A program made the translations under genes and the position numbers. A stretch of 64,000 bases of DNA from Candidatus Leptovillus gracilis (lineage in GTDB: Bacteria > Chloroflexota > Anaerolineae > Promineifilales > Promineifilaceae), in contig JADJXA010000025.1 of the NCBI GenBank assembly GCA_016716065.1, positions 124,001 through 188,000 on the forward strand, in the 5' to 3' direction. Of this stretch, positions 24,914-34,095 are shown in pieces. Each line of letters begins with the position of its first letter. Position 1 is the first letter of the stretch. Under the pieces are notes generated by a model, which saw only the letters and a list, made by a program, of their open reading frames with translations, searched no databases and was not told the origin of the DNA.

Positions 24914-26337
24914 TGACTCGATTACACTTGTTTTTATTGGGCTGTGTTTGTTTGCTGCTGGTAGTTGGATGTGGGGGAGAAGGGGAAAGGGTTGCGGAAG
25001 CTGCGCCCACACCTACCCAACTGCCTGTTACGGGAACGCCAACGGAAACGGCCGTTCCGCCCACTTTCACCCCACTACCGGCTACGGAAACGGCCGTGCC
25101 GCCTACCGCAACCATTGCTCCCACTAACACCGCTGCATCTTTGCCCACTACCATACCGACAAATACTCCTATCCCGTTGCCGCCGCCGCCAGGCCAGATT
25201 GTTTTTCTATGGAATCCAGAGCCGGTAGACCCTACCGGGCCGCAGCCGCAAAACCTGTATTTTGCCAAACCCGGCAATGCGGCTGGCGAGTGGGAAATGG
25301 AAACGACGCTAACAGACTTGCACGGCGCTGGCCTGTATTTATCACCTGACGGCACAAAGTTTGCTGCCAGGCTGTTTGAGGATACCGATGGAAATGGGAT
25401 TGTTTCTACCATGGGCACGGCAGATTATTCAAACGTCTATCTTTACCCATTATCGGATAAAACTCTAACCCGATTAACAGACACTGAAATCAAGGGCACT
25501 GTCCAGGTCAGTTGGCTGCCGGACAATCAACAGTTTACTTACACGTTGAATAAGGATATTTTCCTTTTCGATTTGGCAAACTCAACTTCCACCCGGTTAC
25601 TTAGTTTTCCAGGACTTATCACTTTTCACCAATGGTCACCTGACGGCCGTTGGTTGGCTATTGTTTCTAGGTTATCAGATGAACCAGCACCCGCAGGAGA
25701 ATCCCACAGACTTGGTTTGTATGACACAGAAACAAATAACCTGATTTCTGTGGTTAGCAAACTGGGAGGAAGCAGTATAAGTTGGTCTCCAAGCAGTCAA
25801 TGGTTCGCATTTTCCAGCATCGAACAGGGTTTATACGTCACTTCCATAAATGATCTTGTGCCAATCCAATTAGATGCTGGCCTCAGTTTTTCTTCCTGGT
25901 CGCCTGATGGTCAGTGGCTGGCTTTTACGTCTCAAACAGGCGCTGTAAGTCTGAATTTGTGGAACCCAAATACGCAGTTAATCGAACGCTTATTGGAGGG
26001 AAACGGCCGTTTTTCACGCCCCATATGGTCACCTGATAACCAACACCTGGCTGTTGCGCTGAATACCGAAGAAGAATCAAGTTTGGTTATCGCCGACATA
26101 GTTAATAAAACCACCAATACTGTATTGATTGGTCCAAAACCTGTACCCGACCCTGGTCCAGCTCGATGGCCGCTAGAAACCTTGAGTTGGTCGCCAGATG
26201 GACAGTGGATACTGTTTGAGGCTTCAGGAAAAGACAACCGCAACTTTTCAGTGGTCAATTATGCCAACGGAGAACTATTTGTGGTTCTCGACTTTACCGG
26301 TTCAGATGTGCCGGAGAATGTTTATTGGCTGCCATAA
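24913..26337 (+). CDS. Beta-propeller lipoprotein 2
   Basis: A 474-residue lipoprotein starting at ATG five bases after GGGAGG; a GTG one codon earlier is less likely. The signal peptide ends L-L-V-V-G-C. The linker to about residue 90 consists of T-E-T-A-V-P-P-T repeats, several of them encoded by the palindrome AACGGCCGTT. The propeller has at least five S-P-D-G/N/S blades (Q-W-S-P-D-G-R-W-L-A, S-W-S-P-S-S-Q-W-F-A, S-W-S-P-D-G-Q-W-L-A, I-W-S-P-D-N-Q-H-L-A). It is clearly paralogous to propeller 3. Surface-exposed binding protein; ligand unknown. Confidence 0.8.
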   Translation: MTRLHLFLLGCVCLLLVVGCGGEGERVAEAAPTPTQLPVTGTPTETAVPPTFTPLPATETAVPPTATIAPTNTAASLPTTIPTNTPIPLPPPPGQIVFLWNPEPVDPTGPQPQNLYFAKPGNAAGEWEMETTLTDLHGAGLYLSPDGTKFAARLFEDTDGNGIVSTMGTADYSNVYLYPLSDKTLTRLTDTEIKGTVQVSWLPDNQQFTYTLNKDIFLFDLANSTSTRLLSFPGLITFHQWSPDGRWLAIVSRLSDEPAPAGESHRLGLYDTETNNLISVVSKLGGSSISWSPSSQWFAFSSIEQGLYVTSINDLVPIQLDAGLSFSSWSPDGQWLAFTSQTGAVSLNLWNPNTQLIERLLEGNGRFSRPIWSPDNQHLAVALNTEEESSLVIADIVNKTTNTVLIGPKPVPDPGPARWPLETLSWSPDGQWILFEASGKDNRNFSVVNYANGELFVVLDFTGSDVPENVYWLP

Positions 26338-26370
26338 ACGAGATCTATGTACAAGCTGTTTTTGGTGACC

Positions 26371-26474
26371 CCCGCTGTGGCCGCATCTCAGCCGAAGGGA
26401 TGCTCTTCCAGACCGTGCCACCTGCTGGCCTGTATAGGTATTTGCCAAAATCGTCGTAAGTCTTGGAGGACGTG
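26371..26474 (+). repeat. Array repeat upstream of propeller 3, with a 20-bp insert
   Basis: Same sequence as the other two copies, but GCATCTCAGCCGAAGGGATG is inserted in the middle of the hairpin region. The insert is itself bounded by GCATC and GATGC. Confidence 0.75.
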
Positions 26475-27920
26475 ATGACTCGATTACACTTGTTTTTATT
26501 GGGTTGTGTTTGTTTGCTGCTGGTAGTTGGATGTGGAGGAAAAGGGGAACCGGTAACGGCCGTTACCCCCATGCCCAGTACACCTGCAACAGAAACGGCC
26601 GTTCCGCCCACCCCTACCCAGCCACTTGCTACAGATACGCCGGTGGGGATGGAAACGGCCGTGCTGCCCACCAATACCGCCACAGTTTCTCCTACAACGG
26701 CCACTTCGACTGCGCTCAGTGCAGGCGTACTCACCGAAACACCCACAAATACACCTGTACCTCTGCCACCATCGCCAGGGGAAATCGTTTTTCTATGGAG
26801 TCCAGAACCAAAATATGATTATGGCCCGCTGCCACAAAACCTGTATTTTGCGAAACCAGGTGATGTGGCGGGGGAGTGGGAAATGGAAGCGGCTCTCACC
26901 GAACTTCATGGCGCTGGCCTATATCTGTCACCTGACAGCACAAAATTTGCTATCAGACTGTTTGAGGACACCAATGGAGACGGAATTGTCTCTACTCGGG
27001 CAGAAAATTCAAACGCCTATCTCTACCCACTAGCGGACAAGACTTTAACCCGTTTGACAGCAACCGAAATCAGAGGGGCTGTCCGGGTTGGTTGGCTACC
27101 AGACAACAAACAATTCACTTACTCATTGCAGAAGGATATATACCTCTACAATCTGGAAGACTCAACTTCCAGGCAAATTCTTAGTTTCCCAGGACTTATC
27201 TATCTACACCAATGGTCGCCTGACGGCCGTTGGTTGGCTATCGTCTCTTCCATATCAGATGAACCCGCACCTGGTGGAGAATCTCACAGGCTTGATCTTT
27301 ATAATAGGGAAACAAACACTTTAATTTCATTAGTTGACAAAATGGGATTTAGTGGCGTGGACTGGTCTCCAGACAGTCAGTGGTTGGTTTTTAATTATGA
27401 TAGCAACCACGGTTTGTTTGTCACTTCTGTCAACGAGTTGACACCAATCGAACTGGTAAGTTCTGGTCTCAGCTTTGCTTCCTGGTCGCCAGACAGCCAA
27501 TGGCTGGCCTTTACGACAGATATTGGCGCTGGAAACCTGAATTTATGGAACCCAAACACTCGTTCAACTGAAACCTTATTCGGGGGAAACGGTCGTATGA
27601 CGCAGCCCATTTGGTCTCCCCATAACAACCGCCTCGCTATTGCTCTTAATGGTGAAGAGGAATCCAGCCTGATTGTGGCTGATGCAGTTCTTAAAACCAC
27701 CAGCACAATATTAGTTGGGCCAAAACCTGGTCCTCCCGGCCCGTTCCGCCGGCCACTAAAAACATTGCATTGGTCACCTGATGGACAGTGGATAATGTTT
27801 GAGGCTTCAGGAGAAGACAATCAAAACTTGTCAATGATTGATTACTCTACCGGAGACCTGTTCACCGTACTTGATTTCACCGAAATGACCACACCTGATA
27901 ACGTCTATTGGCTTCCATAA
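26475..27920 (+). CDS. Beta-propeller lipoprotein 3
   Basis: A 481-residue paralogue of propeller 2, with nearly the same signal peptide (lipobox L-V-V-G-C) and blade order. GGAGG lies five bases before the ATG. The Thr/Pro linker contains an extra S-T-A-L-S-A-G-V segment encoded by a short dispersed repeat. After the linker the two paralogues remain alignable to the last residues (P-D-N-V-Y-W-L-P here, P-E-N-V-Y-W-L-P in propeller 2), so the duplication covered the whole gene and its leader repeat. Likely surface-anchored; partner unknown. Confidence 0.8.
   Translation: MTRLHLFLLGCVCLLLVVGCGGKGEPVTAVTPMPSTPATETAVPPTPTQPLATDTPVGMETAVLPTNTATVSPTTATSTALSAGVLTETPTNTPVPLPPSPGEIVFLWSPEPKYDYGPLPQNLYFAKPGDVAGEWEMEAALTELHGAGLYLSPDSTKFAIRLFEDTNGDGIVSTRAENSNAYLYPLADKTLTRLTATEIRGAVRVGWLPDNKQFTYSLQKDIYLYNLEDSTSRQILSFPGLIYLHQWSPDGRWLAIVSSISDEPAPGGESHRLDLYNRETNTLISLVDKMGFSGVDWSPDSQWLVFNYDSNHGLFVTSVNELTPIELVSSGLSFASWSPDSQWLAFTTDIGAGNLNLWNPNTRSTETLFGGNGRMTQPIWSPHNNRLAIALNGEEESSLIVADAVLKTTSTILVGPKPGPPGPFRRPLKTLHWSPDGQWIMFEASGEDNQNLSMIDYSTGDLFTVLDFTEMTTPDNVYWLP
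26701..26726 (-). repeat. CTGAGCGCAGTCGAAG short repeat in lipoprotein linker
   Basis: On the minus strand it reads GCACTGAGCGCAGTCGAAGT, 19 of 20 identical to the insert in the RNase HI gene. It adds about eight in-frame codons to the linker. Confidence 0.7.
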
Positions 27921-27956
27921 ATCATACCCACCTAAATATTATTTCCGGAGATAACG

Positions 27957-28145
27957 ATGAACAAAAATCATTTACTGACCACCATCTGTATTCAAGTAAC
28001 ATGTCTATGTGTCATTATCTGGATTCTTACAGACAATTCCGTTGCTTCCGTAAAAGCACATGCAGCCTATCAAGAACCTACAGCCACGCCTACTTCCCTC
28101 GCTGTGGCCGGTCTTCCAGACCGCGCCACCTGCTGGCCTGCATAG
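27957..28145 (+). pseudogene. Truncated N-terminal copy of the M23-peptidase gene (copy B)
   Basis: The 62-codon frame begins with a signal anchor (M-N-K-N-H-L-L-T-T-I-C-I-Q-V-T-C-L) like that of the full M23 gene (M-A-K-K-T-T-V-I-T-I-V-I-Q-S-I-C-W), then a short Q-E-P-T-A-T-P-T segment and the intergenic repeat, in which it stops. GGAG precedes the ATG. It could still make a small exported peptide, but its position between propellers 3 and 4 marks it as a deletion remnant. Confidence 0.6.
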
Positions 28146-28182
28146 GTATTTGCCAAAATCGTCGTAAGTCTTGGAGGATACC
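28101..28182 (+). repeat. Array repeat upstream of propeller 4
   Basis: Third copy of the leader repeat, ending in TTGGAGGATACC before the ATG. The hairpin CGGTCT-TCC-AGACCG is intact. Confidence 0.8.
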
Positions 28183-29649
28183 ATGACTCGAGTATACTTG
28201 TTTTTACTGTGCTGTGTTTGGTTGCTGCTGGTAGTTCGATGTGGGGGAGAAGGGGAAAGGGTTGCGGCCGTTTCGACTCCGCTCAACGCAAGCACACCTA
28301 CCCATGCGGTTGTGCTAACAAATACGGCCGTTCCGCCCACTCCTACTCAGCCACTTGCTACAGATACGCCGATGGGGATGGAAACGGCTTTGCTGCCCAC
28401 CATTACTGTCACAGTTTCTCCTACAACGGCCGTGCCCACCGAAACACCCACCATCACCCCAATATCCCTACCGCCTTTACCCGGTGAAATCTATTTCTTT
28501 TGGGACTCAAAGCATTTACCTCGTGGTGAGGTGTTTGATCCTGTTCAAACCCTTTACCGAATTTCAGGTGAAAACCTTAAGGATGTGGAAATTTCTACGG
28601 TTGCAGACGAAATTATAGGTTGGCCTTACATTTCACTTTCGCCAGATAAAACAGCTTTTCTGTTTACAAAGCTAGAAGACAGGAATGGTGATGGAAATGT
28701 TAGCTTTGAAGGTTATAACCAGGGTTTCGATGGGCCAAACATTTTCACCTATTCTTTGATCAATCGATCTGTAACACGAATAACTAAAGATTTCCCAACT
28801 GTCATTAACCCTGAATGGGGAGAAGGGGATGAAACGATTCTTTTTGGTCAATCCACGTCTGGTCTTTCGTCTATTCATGTGGCTAACGGAATAACACAGC
28901 TTGTTGCAGCTTTTCCCGAAGATCTTATTACCTGGACAGACGTTTCTCCCAACGGTCGCTTAATAGGCATCAATCTTGATTCGATTCTAATCAGCATTGT
29001 TGATCAACAAACTGGTGAAGTTACTGGCGTGACTCATGAAATAGGCGGTCTGGGAGTGGAAAGAGCATGGTCTCCTGATAGCAAGTGGCTTTTGTTAAAC
29101 CAACCTTTCACCAACCGTAGATTTCTTGTCAATGTGCAAACATTGACGGCAAGTCCCTTAATGGGACTGACCTCTTTCCAGTCATTTGCGTGGCCGCCTG
29201 ATAGCCAAAAGCTAACGTTCGTTCAAGATACAGGAGACGGTTCGAGCCTGATGTCTTTGGATCCGACCGATCTATCCACTCGAAAATTATTCAGTGTACC
29301 GGGGAGTATCCACAATCTATTTTGGTCTCCTGACGGTTCGCATTTGGCCATGACTATTTCTGTGGGAGAAAAAATTGCTCTTCACATTTTGGATGCGGAA
29401 ACTGGCGAGCTTCGTGAATTGTGGCAAAACAGCGACTCTAAGCGGTTCTATATAGCTGCTTGGTCACCAGATGGAGAGTGGCTTTTGTTCTTTCGTGGTC
29501 GGGGGTGGCCATTGTCACATGGCCCAGATGATGAAGCTGGTATCTATATCACTCATCAAAGCGGTGGGGAGGCGCACCTGATCCTGGACACATCAAATGC
29601 ATCCGACCCCTACGGCTTTTTCTGGTTACCAGAAATACAAGTTCCATAG
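28183..29649 (+). CDS. Beta-propeller protein 4 with altered lipobox
   Basis: A 488-residue member of the array. The signal peptide is nearly the same as in propellers 2 and 3, but the lipobox reads L-V-V-R-C instead of L-V-V-G-C; Arg before the Cys does not fit the signal peptidase II consensus, so lipidation is doubtful and the protein may stay membrane-anchored or be released by another route. After the Thr/Pro linker the propeller differs strongly from 2 and 3 and is AT-rich, with S-P-D-S-K-W-L-L, S-P-D-G-S-H-L-A and S-P-D-G-E-W-L-L blades. The full M23 gene follows after 35 bases. Confidence 0.75.
   Translation: MTRVYLFLLCCVWLLLVVRCGGEGERVAAVSTPLNASTPTHAVVLTNTAVPPTPTQPLATDTPMGMETALLPTITVTVSPTTAVPTETPTITPISLPPLPGEIYFFWDSKHLPRGEVFDPVQTLYRISGENLKDVEISTVADEIIGWPYISLSPDKTAFLFTKLEDRNGDGNVSFEGYNQGFDGPNIFTYSLINRSVTRITKDFPTVINPEWGEGDETILFGQSTSGLSSIHVANGITQLVAAFPEDLITWTDVSPNGRLIGINLDSILISIVDQQTGEVTGVTHEIGGLGVERAWSPDSKWLLLNQPFTNRRFLVNVQTLTASPLMGLTSFQSFAWPPDSQKLTFVQDTGDGSSLMSLDPTDLSTRKLFSVPGSIHNLFWSPDGSHLAMTISVGEKIALHILDAETGELRELWQNSDSKRFYIAAWSPDGEWLLFFRGRGWPLSHGPDDEAGIYITHQSGGEAHLILDTSNASDPYGFFWLPEIQVP
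28270..28292 (-). repeat. Diverged CTGAGCG...CGAA short repeat in propeller 4 linker
   Basis: TTTCGACTCCGCTCAACGCA is a diverged copy of the repeat in the linker of propeller 3 and occupies a similar place after the signal peptide. Confidence 0.45.
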
Positions 29650-29684
29650 GTTATGAATTATTAGCGATGACTATGGAGGAAATC

Positions 29685-32407
29685 ATGGCAAAGAAAACAA
29701 CAGTAATTACAATTGTTATTCAGTCAATTTGTTGGAGTGTAATCGGCTGGCTTATATTCAAAAATAGCCTCACGCCAGCTAACGCTTTGCTTCAAGTGCC
29801 GACGCCGCGACCTTTTCTCGGACCGGTTTATTATAATCAGGAGGATATTTGGCAAGTTTTTGATCATAACTTGCCATGCGCAAGTGTGTGTGACGATGGT
29901 AACGTTCATGTTGTTCACCATGACGGTAGCCAACACTATCCTGTTACACCTGTCCCTTCAGGGGAGCCATATATTCCTGGCGGCTATGGATATGATCAGC
30001 ATGCTGGCATAGACTACAGTCTCAAGTATGAGCCTGTATTAGCAGCTGCTAACGGGATAGTAGAAGAAGCGAACTGGTATAATCCTTCTAACCACAGAGC
30101 CAGTTATGGCTTGTATGTTATTCTTGACCATACGCCTGAAACGAATTACGAAACATGGTATGGGCATTTGAGTGTGTTGACAGTCCAAGCTGGTGATGAA
30201 ATTACCATAGACTCAAATGATCCAGGAAATCGAAATCGTATTTTAGGAATTAGCGGTAATACGGGGGCGGTTTTGGGAAATTGTGGGACTGTTCCCGACG
30301 ATCCTAATTGTGCCCAGCACCTTCATTTTGAAATCCGTTTAAGCAATCAGGGATATAAGCCAGTAAATCCATATGGCTGGGTCGCACCAACAGAGACAGT
30401 TGATCCCTGGTCGGTCTACGTTAATCCATCAGGTACACCAGCAGGAGCAGTTAGTTATAACTTATGGGCAACGCCACCCGCTCTTGTCTCTTATGCTGAC
30501 CAATACCCTGGCACAAACGTGCCGCCTGTCCCTGAACCGGCCGTAAACAATCCACGTATGATCATTGATGACCGTTCGGCCGATTTCGTTTCGGCTTATG
30601 CCGGTGGCATAGATCCGTCTTCGTCTACCATCGATCCCGCTTACCCGGAGTGCTGGCAGCCGGTCTCAGATAGCGCCGCGTATAACCTCGCTTACCGCCG
30701 CGTCCCCGTCAGCGCCACAGGCATCCCCACCTGCGGCGCTTTTTGGTACGTCCGGCCGGATGCCTTCACCCCGCCTGGCGATTATGACGTCTTCGTCCAC
30801 GTCCCACCGGGCGATGACCAGACGTTGGGCGCGGCGTACACCATCCGGCACAATGGGCAAACCCACACTGCCATCGTCGTCCAGGCTGCCTATCCTAACA
30901 ACGAATATGAACATGGTCCCTGGGCCTATATCGGCCGTTACGATTTTGCCATGCAGCCCGGCGTCACGGAGTACGTCCGGCTGACCAACGCCACAACCGT
31001 CAGCGAAACAAGCCCAAACGCCCATGTTGTGGCCGACGCCATTATGCTGGCCCCGGCCGAATTCACCTCGCCGCCCGGCGATGAAATTTACGTCTCCTTT
31101 GCCGGCAGCGGCACGGCCGGCAACATTCCCTATGCCGACGAAGACATTCTGGCCTACAACGCCGTCACCGGCGAGTGGTCCCTGCTGTTCGATGGTTCAG
31201 ACGTCGGGCTGGCCGCCAGTAACGTGGATGATTTCGATTTCCGGGAAGGCGACATTTATTACAGTTTAACCCGTTTAGGGTCAGGTATCGGTGGTAATTT
31301 CACCCAACTTTATCGCTTTTCCCCCACTTCGCTGGGAACAGATACAGCCGGAACCATCAGGGAGTTTTTTGCCCACAGCCAGTTGGACAAACCTGCAGGA
31401 GATGTAGATGCGTTCAGCTTTGGTCCTGACGGCCGTTACCTACTTAGGGCCTGTAAAAGAATAAGTTCCTGCACCGTAAGTTTGATAACAAGGGGCAAGT
31501 GCGGGAAGTAATAAATTTACGGACCCTTAGTACAGTGGGCACGGCCGTTACCGGCGGCGGCAGCTTCGATGATGAGGATGTGTTCGCCTACAGTGTCGCT
31601 ACGACACTGTTCGAACCCTTTTGGGATGGTACGGCATTTAACTTGACCACCGAAGCCGAAGACGTCAACGGCCTCTGGGCAGACCCGACTAACAACAAGC
31701 TCTACCTGACAACGGTCGGCGCCTTTGCCATACCCGGCAGCAGCGGCGACGGCGCAGATATATTCATCTGTCGCATAGGGGGTGGGTGCGACCCCGGCCT
31801 ATTCTGGAACGGGTCGGCGCATGGCCTGGGTACGGCCCAAGTGGACGGCCTATCCCTGGCTTCCGAGCCGTACGCTTTATGTGAGACATTCGCCAACGGT
31901 GGTTTTGAGCAGCAATTCCGCTGCTGGGCAGCAACCTCGCAGTTTACCGACATAAAGTGGTTGCCTACGACAAATGAAGCCTACTCCGGCCGGCTCAGCG
32001 CCAAAGGCGAGATTATCTTCCCACAACTCGCTTCTACAGACGCTTTTCTGATAAGCTCGCCCCTTGCCGTACAACCCAATACCCGCTATCGTTTCCAATT
32101 CTTTGGTAAGAAAACTGGTCCTGGAGTAGATACAGATATTTGGTCTATCCACGCAAGCGTCAGGTGGTTCCAAAACGGACAACCTCTTGGCTTACCAACC
32201 GATGTTGGCGGATTCCATTGGAACGCCTACCCTACAGATTGGACTTTATTCTCTATCGAGTCTGTATGTCCACCTCCGGGGGCAGACGTGGGACGATGGC
32301 AATTTGTTTTACAGCAAACATCTAATTCCAGCGGAGCACCGCCGGTTGAATTGTTCATGGAAGACGTTTCCATTACCTCACAACCCGGCGCGTGTCCTGT
32401 TCATTAA
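29685..32407 (+). pseudogene. M23 metallopeptidase / golvesin-domain surface protein, split by an 80-bp element
   Basis: Without the insert the gene encodes 879 residues. An N-terminal anchor is followed by an M23 (LytM-type) peptidase domain with His106 and Asp110 in H-A-G-I-D and H-L-H-F-E at 212-216, all zinc ligands present. A golvesin-like domain follows (Y-D-V-F-V-H-V-P-P, then V-V-A-D-A-I), then a propeller-like region and a C-terminal jelly-roll-like domain. The start at 29685 follows GGAGGAAATC. At 31447 the 80-bp element with its TTA duplication shifts the frame; removing 83 bases restores D-G-R-Y-L-L-S-T-V-G-T and the rest. The peptidase part may still be made as a truncated protein. 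The 5' third is AT-rich, the rest GC-rich. Confidence 0.85.
31447..31526. mobile_element. 80-bp MITE with TTA target duplication
   Basis: The ends are imperfect inverted repeats of about 28 bp: left GGGCCTGTAAAAGAATAAG, right (read inward) GGGTCCGTAAATTTATTAC, both continuing to TTCC-x-GCAC. TTA flanks both sides (31444-31446 and 31527-31529). There is no coding frame. Exact excision plus loss of one TTA restores the host reading frame. Confidence 0.88.
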
Positions 32408-32561
32408 AACAAGACCAGGGGCTGAGTTTAATAATTTCCTGGAATGTGGCGATTTCACGGCTGTGGTTGGTTTCGCCTAGCAAGACCCGATAGGTTGGCT
32501 CGAAGGTCGGACCGTTCATCGGGGGATTAGGGCGTGGAGATTGGGGGACGGCCGTTTCCAT
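32373..32561 (-). CDS. Hypothetical short protein, 62 aa
   Basis: A possible gene 44 bases after the antirepressor stop on the same strand. It starts in a sequence rich in ACGGCCGT and has no recognisable domain. Its 3' end overlaps the end of the convergent M23 gene. It may be a chance frame or the remnant of a gene lost at the boundary between two regions. Confidence 0.25.
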   Translation of the reverse strand: METAVPQSPRPNPPMNGPTFEPTYRVLLGETNHSREIATFQEIIKLSPWSCFNEQDTRRVVR

Positions 32562-32604
32562 TGGTTGGACGGCCGTTGCCTGCTCCTAAACTGCCTGGTG
32601 GTGC

Positions 32605-33516
32605 TCACCCGGCAGATAATTGCTCTGCCTCGTCGCTATCAGCCGCCGCACCGCTCTGCAACCGCTTGCGCTGTTCCAGATACGATTCGTCGCTAATCAC
32701 CTCTCGCCCATGTTCCCGCTCAAACGCCAACCGCGCTGCGCCCGCCGCCCGGCCGCCCTTGTCCGCCGCCGCGATGTTCTCCTCATACCCCTGGGCATCG
32801 TCTACGCGCACGTTGGCGATGGTCGCCTGCTCGGCGACGTTGATGAATGCCAGTTCCAGCCCCGTCATGTGGTCGCGCACTTCCCCTTTCTCCACGCCCT
32901 TGTGGGCGCGATGTTCCGATGGGGTCATGCCGAAGGCGCCGCGATGGACAACGGCCGTGAGCAACCCATACTGCTTCCCCTGCACCCCCCGCGCCTTCCA
33001 TTCATCGGTCAGCTGGTTGCGCGTCTCTATCGTGATCTGCCGCTGCTTAATCCACGCCTCGTCATACCCCTGGCGCAGATAGCGCTGCCGCACCGCCGCC
33101 ATCGCCGACTCCGCATCCCCGGTGAAGGCGGCGTCGAGGATGAGATGGGCTTCTTCCTGGAATTGCACTACTTTAGCCCGCAGCCGGTCATCTTTGATTC
33201 GCCCGGCGCTGATCCCGAAAAGGAAACCGCTCAGATATTGTCGCGGTAAACAGATGACAGCCCGGTTTTGCCCCCCAGTCTCCCCCTGCGTATTCGTTAC
33301 GAAGACGGAGAGGGTCCGGATTTTCTTCGCCAACACCGCATCACGCTTGATCCGGTTGAACTGCGACCCCCAGGAGAGACCCAACGCCTCGACAATCGGC
33401 CGCAGCGCCACGTAGATTTCGCCATCTTCGCCCAACTGGACGATAAGCCGGTCCTCATAGAAGGGGATAGTCACTTCGCCGATAGAGATGAGTTCCTGGT
33501 CTGTTGTCTCGCTCAT
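32605..33516 (-). CDS. Phage antirepressor (P22 Ant N-terminal type)
   Basis: A 303-residue protein with an N-terminal antirepressor domain: I-P-F-Y-E-D-R-L-I-V-Q-L, then I-Y-V-A-L-R-P-I-V-E-A-L-G-L-S-W-G-S-Q, then L-P-R-Q-Y-L-S-G-F-L-F-G-I. In phage P22 such proteins bind and disable the prophage repressor. The C-terminal half (G-M-T-P-S-E-H-R-A-H-K-G, V-R-D-H-M-T-G-L-E-L-A-F-I-N) resembles a C-terminal domain seen in plasmid- and phage-borne relatives. GGCGAC precedes the ATG. It is the last in a row of minus-strand accessory genes and marks the segment as phage- or plasmid-derived. Confidence 0.8.
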   Translation of the reverse strand: MSETTDQELISIGEVTIPFYEDRLIVQLGEDGEIYVALRPIVEALGLSWGSQFNRIKRDAVLAKKIRTLSVFVTNTQGETGGQNRAVICLPRQYLSGFLFGISAGRIKDDRLRAKVVQFQEEAHLILDAAFTGDAESAMAAVRQRYLRQGYDEAWIKQRQITIETRNQLTDEWKARGVQGKQYGLLTAVVHRGAFGMTPSEHRAHKGVEKGEVRDHMTGLELAFINVAEQATIANVRVDDAQGYEENIAAADKGGRAAGAARLAFEREHGREVISDESYLEQRKRLQSGAAADSDEAEQLSAG

Positions 33517-33654
33517 AGTCGCCTCTTTGTTTTGAATCGTCCGGTTTTCAGCAGGCTGTTTTCTTAGCCAAATTATATCCTCGATAGAACAGCCGCCACC
33601 AAGTGGATGTGGTAGGTGACCAGATTGGGGTACATGCTTCCTCCAGAAAACAAA

Positions 33655-33689
33655 ACGGCCGTCGCCCCTGATGAAGTGGCGACGGCCGT
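33655..33689 (-). terminator. Rho-independent terminator built from ACGGCCGT
   Basis: ACGGCCGTCGCC and GGCGACGGCCGT form a 12-pair stem; on the minus strand TTTTGTTTTC follows. It ends the transcript of the two small genes upstream. Confidence 0.85.
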
Positions 33690-33744
33690 GATAGACAACG
33701 ACGCGGTTTGCACAGACGGCAGCGGCTATCTCTGCCGCAGCGAG

Positions 33745-34095
33745 TTAATCGGCAGCAACAGCCTCCCTAACCAATGGCGTCGGTGCGGCCATCTCTCTGA
33801 GACGACCCAATTCCCTCTCCAACCAGGAGCGACGGGCCGCCAATCGTTCCTCAAGCTCCTCCGGCGTTGCCGGTCGCCAATGCTCTACCCCTAAAGTGCG
33901 CTGAGGCGATACTTCCAACATGTCGTAGGGTCGAGCATTGCCGACGTTGCGCGGGAAGCGGACCAATAAGCAAACGGTTTCCGTAAACTGGCTGCGCAGA
34001 ACATCCACGATAACCGCAATCTCCCCGTTCGCATCCACCACCATGCCTGGCGCCAGGCTGCTGATCAGGTCAGAAAATGTCTGGTTTTCGGCCAT
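33745..34095 (-). CDS. Hypothetical protein, 116 aa
   Basis: A soluble protein with a beta-rich first half (G-M-V-V-D-A-N-G-E-I-A-V-I-V-D-V) followed by a charged helical C-terminus (E-E-L-E-E-R-L-A-A-R-R-S-W-L-E-R-E-L) that may form a coiled coil. The first half resembles a small SH3-like barrel. Its start overlaps the end of the upstream gene, indicating coupled translation. A terminator follows its stop by 56 bases. No family recognised. Confidence 0.5.
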   Translation of the reverse strand: MAENQTFSDLISSLAPGMVVDANGEIAVIVDVLRSQFTETVCLLVRFPRNVGNARPYDMLEVSPQRTLGVEHWRPATPEELEERLAARRSWLERELGRLREMAAPTPLVREAVAAD

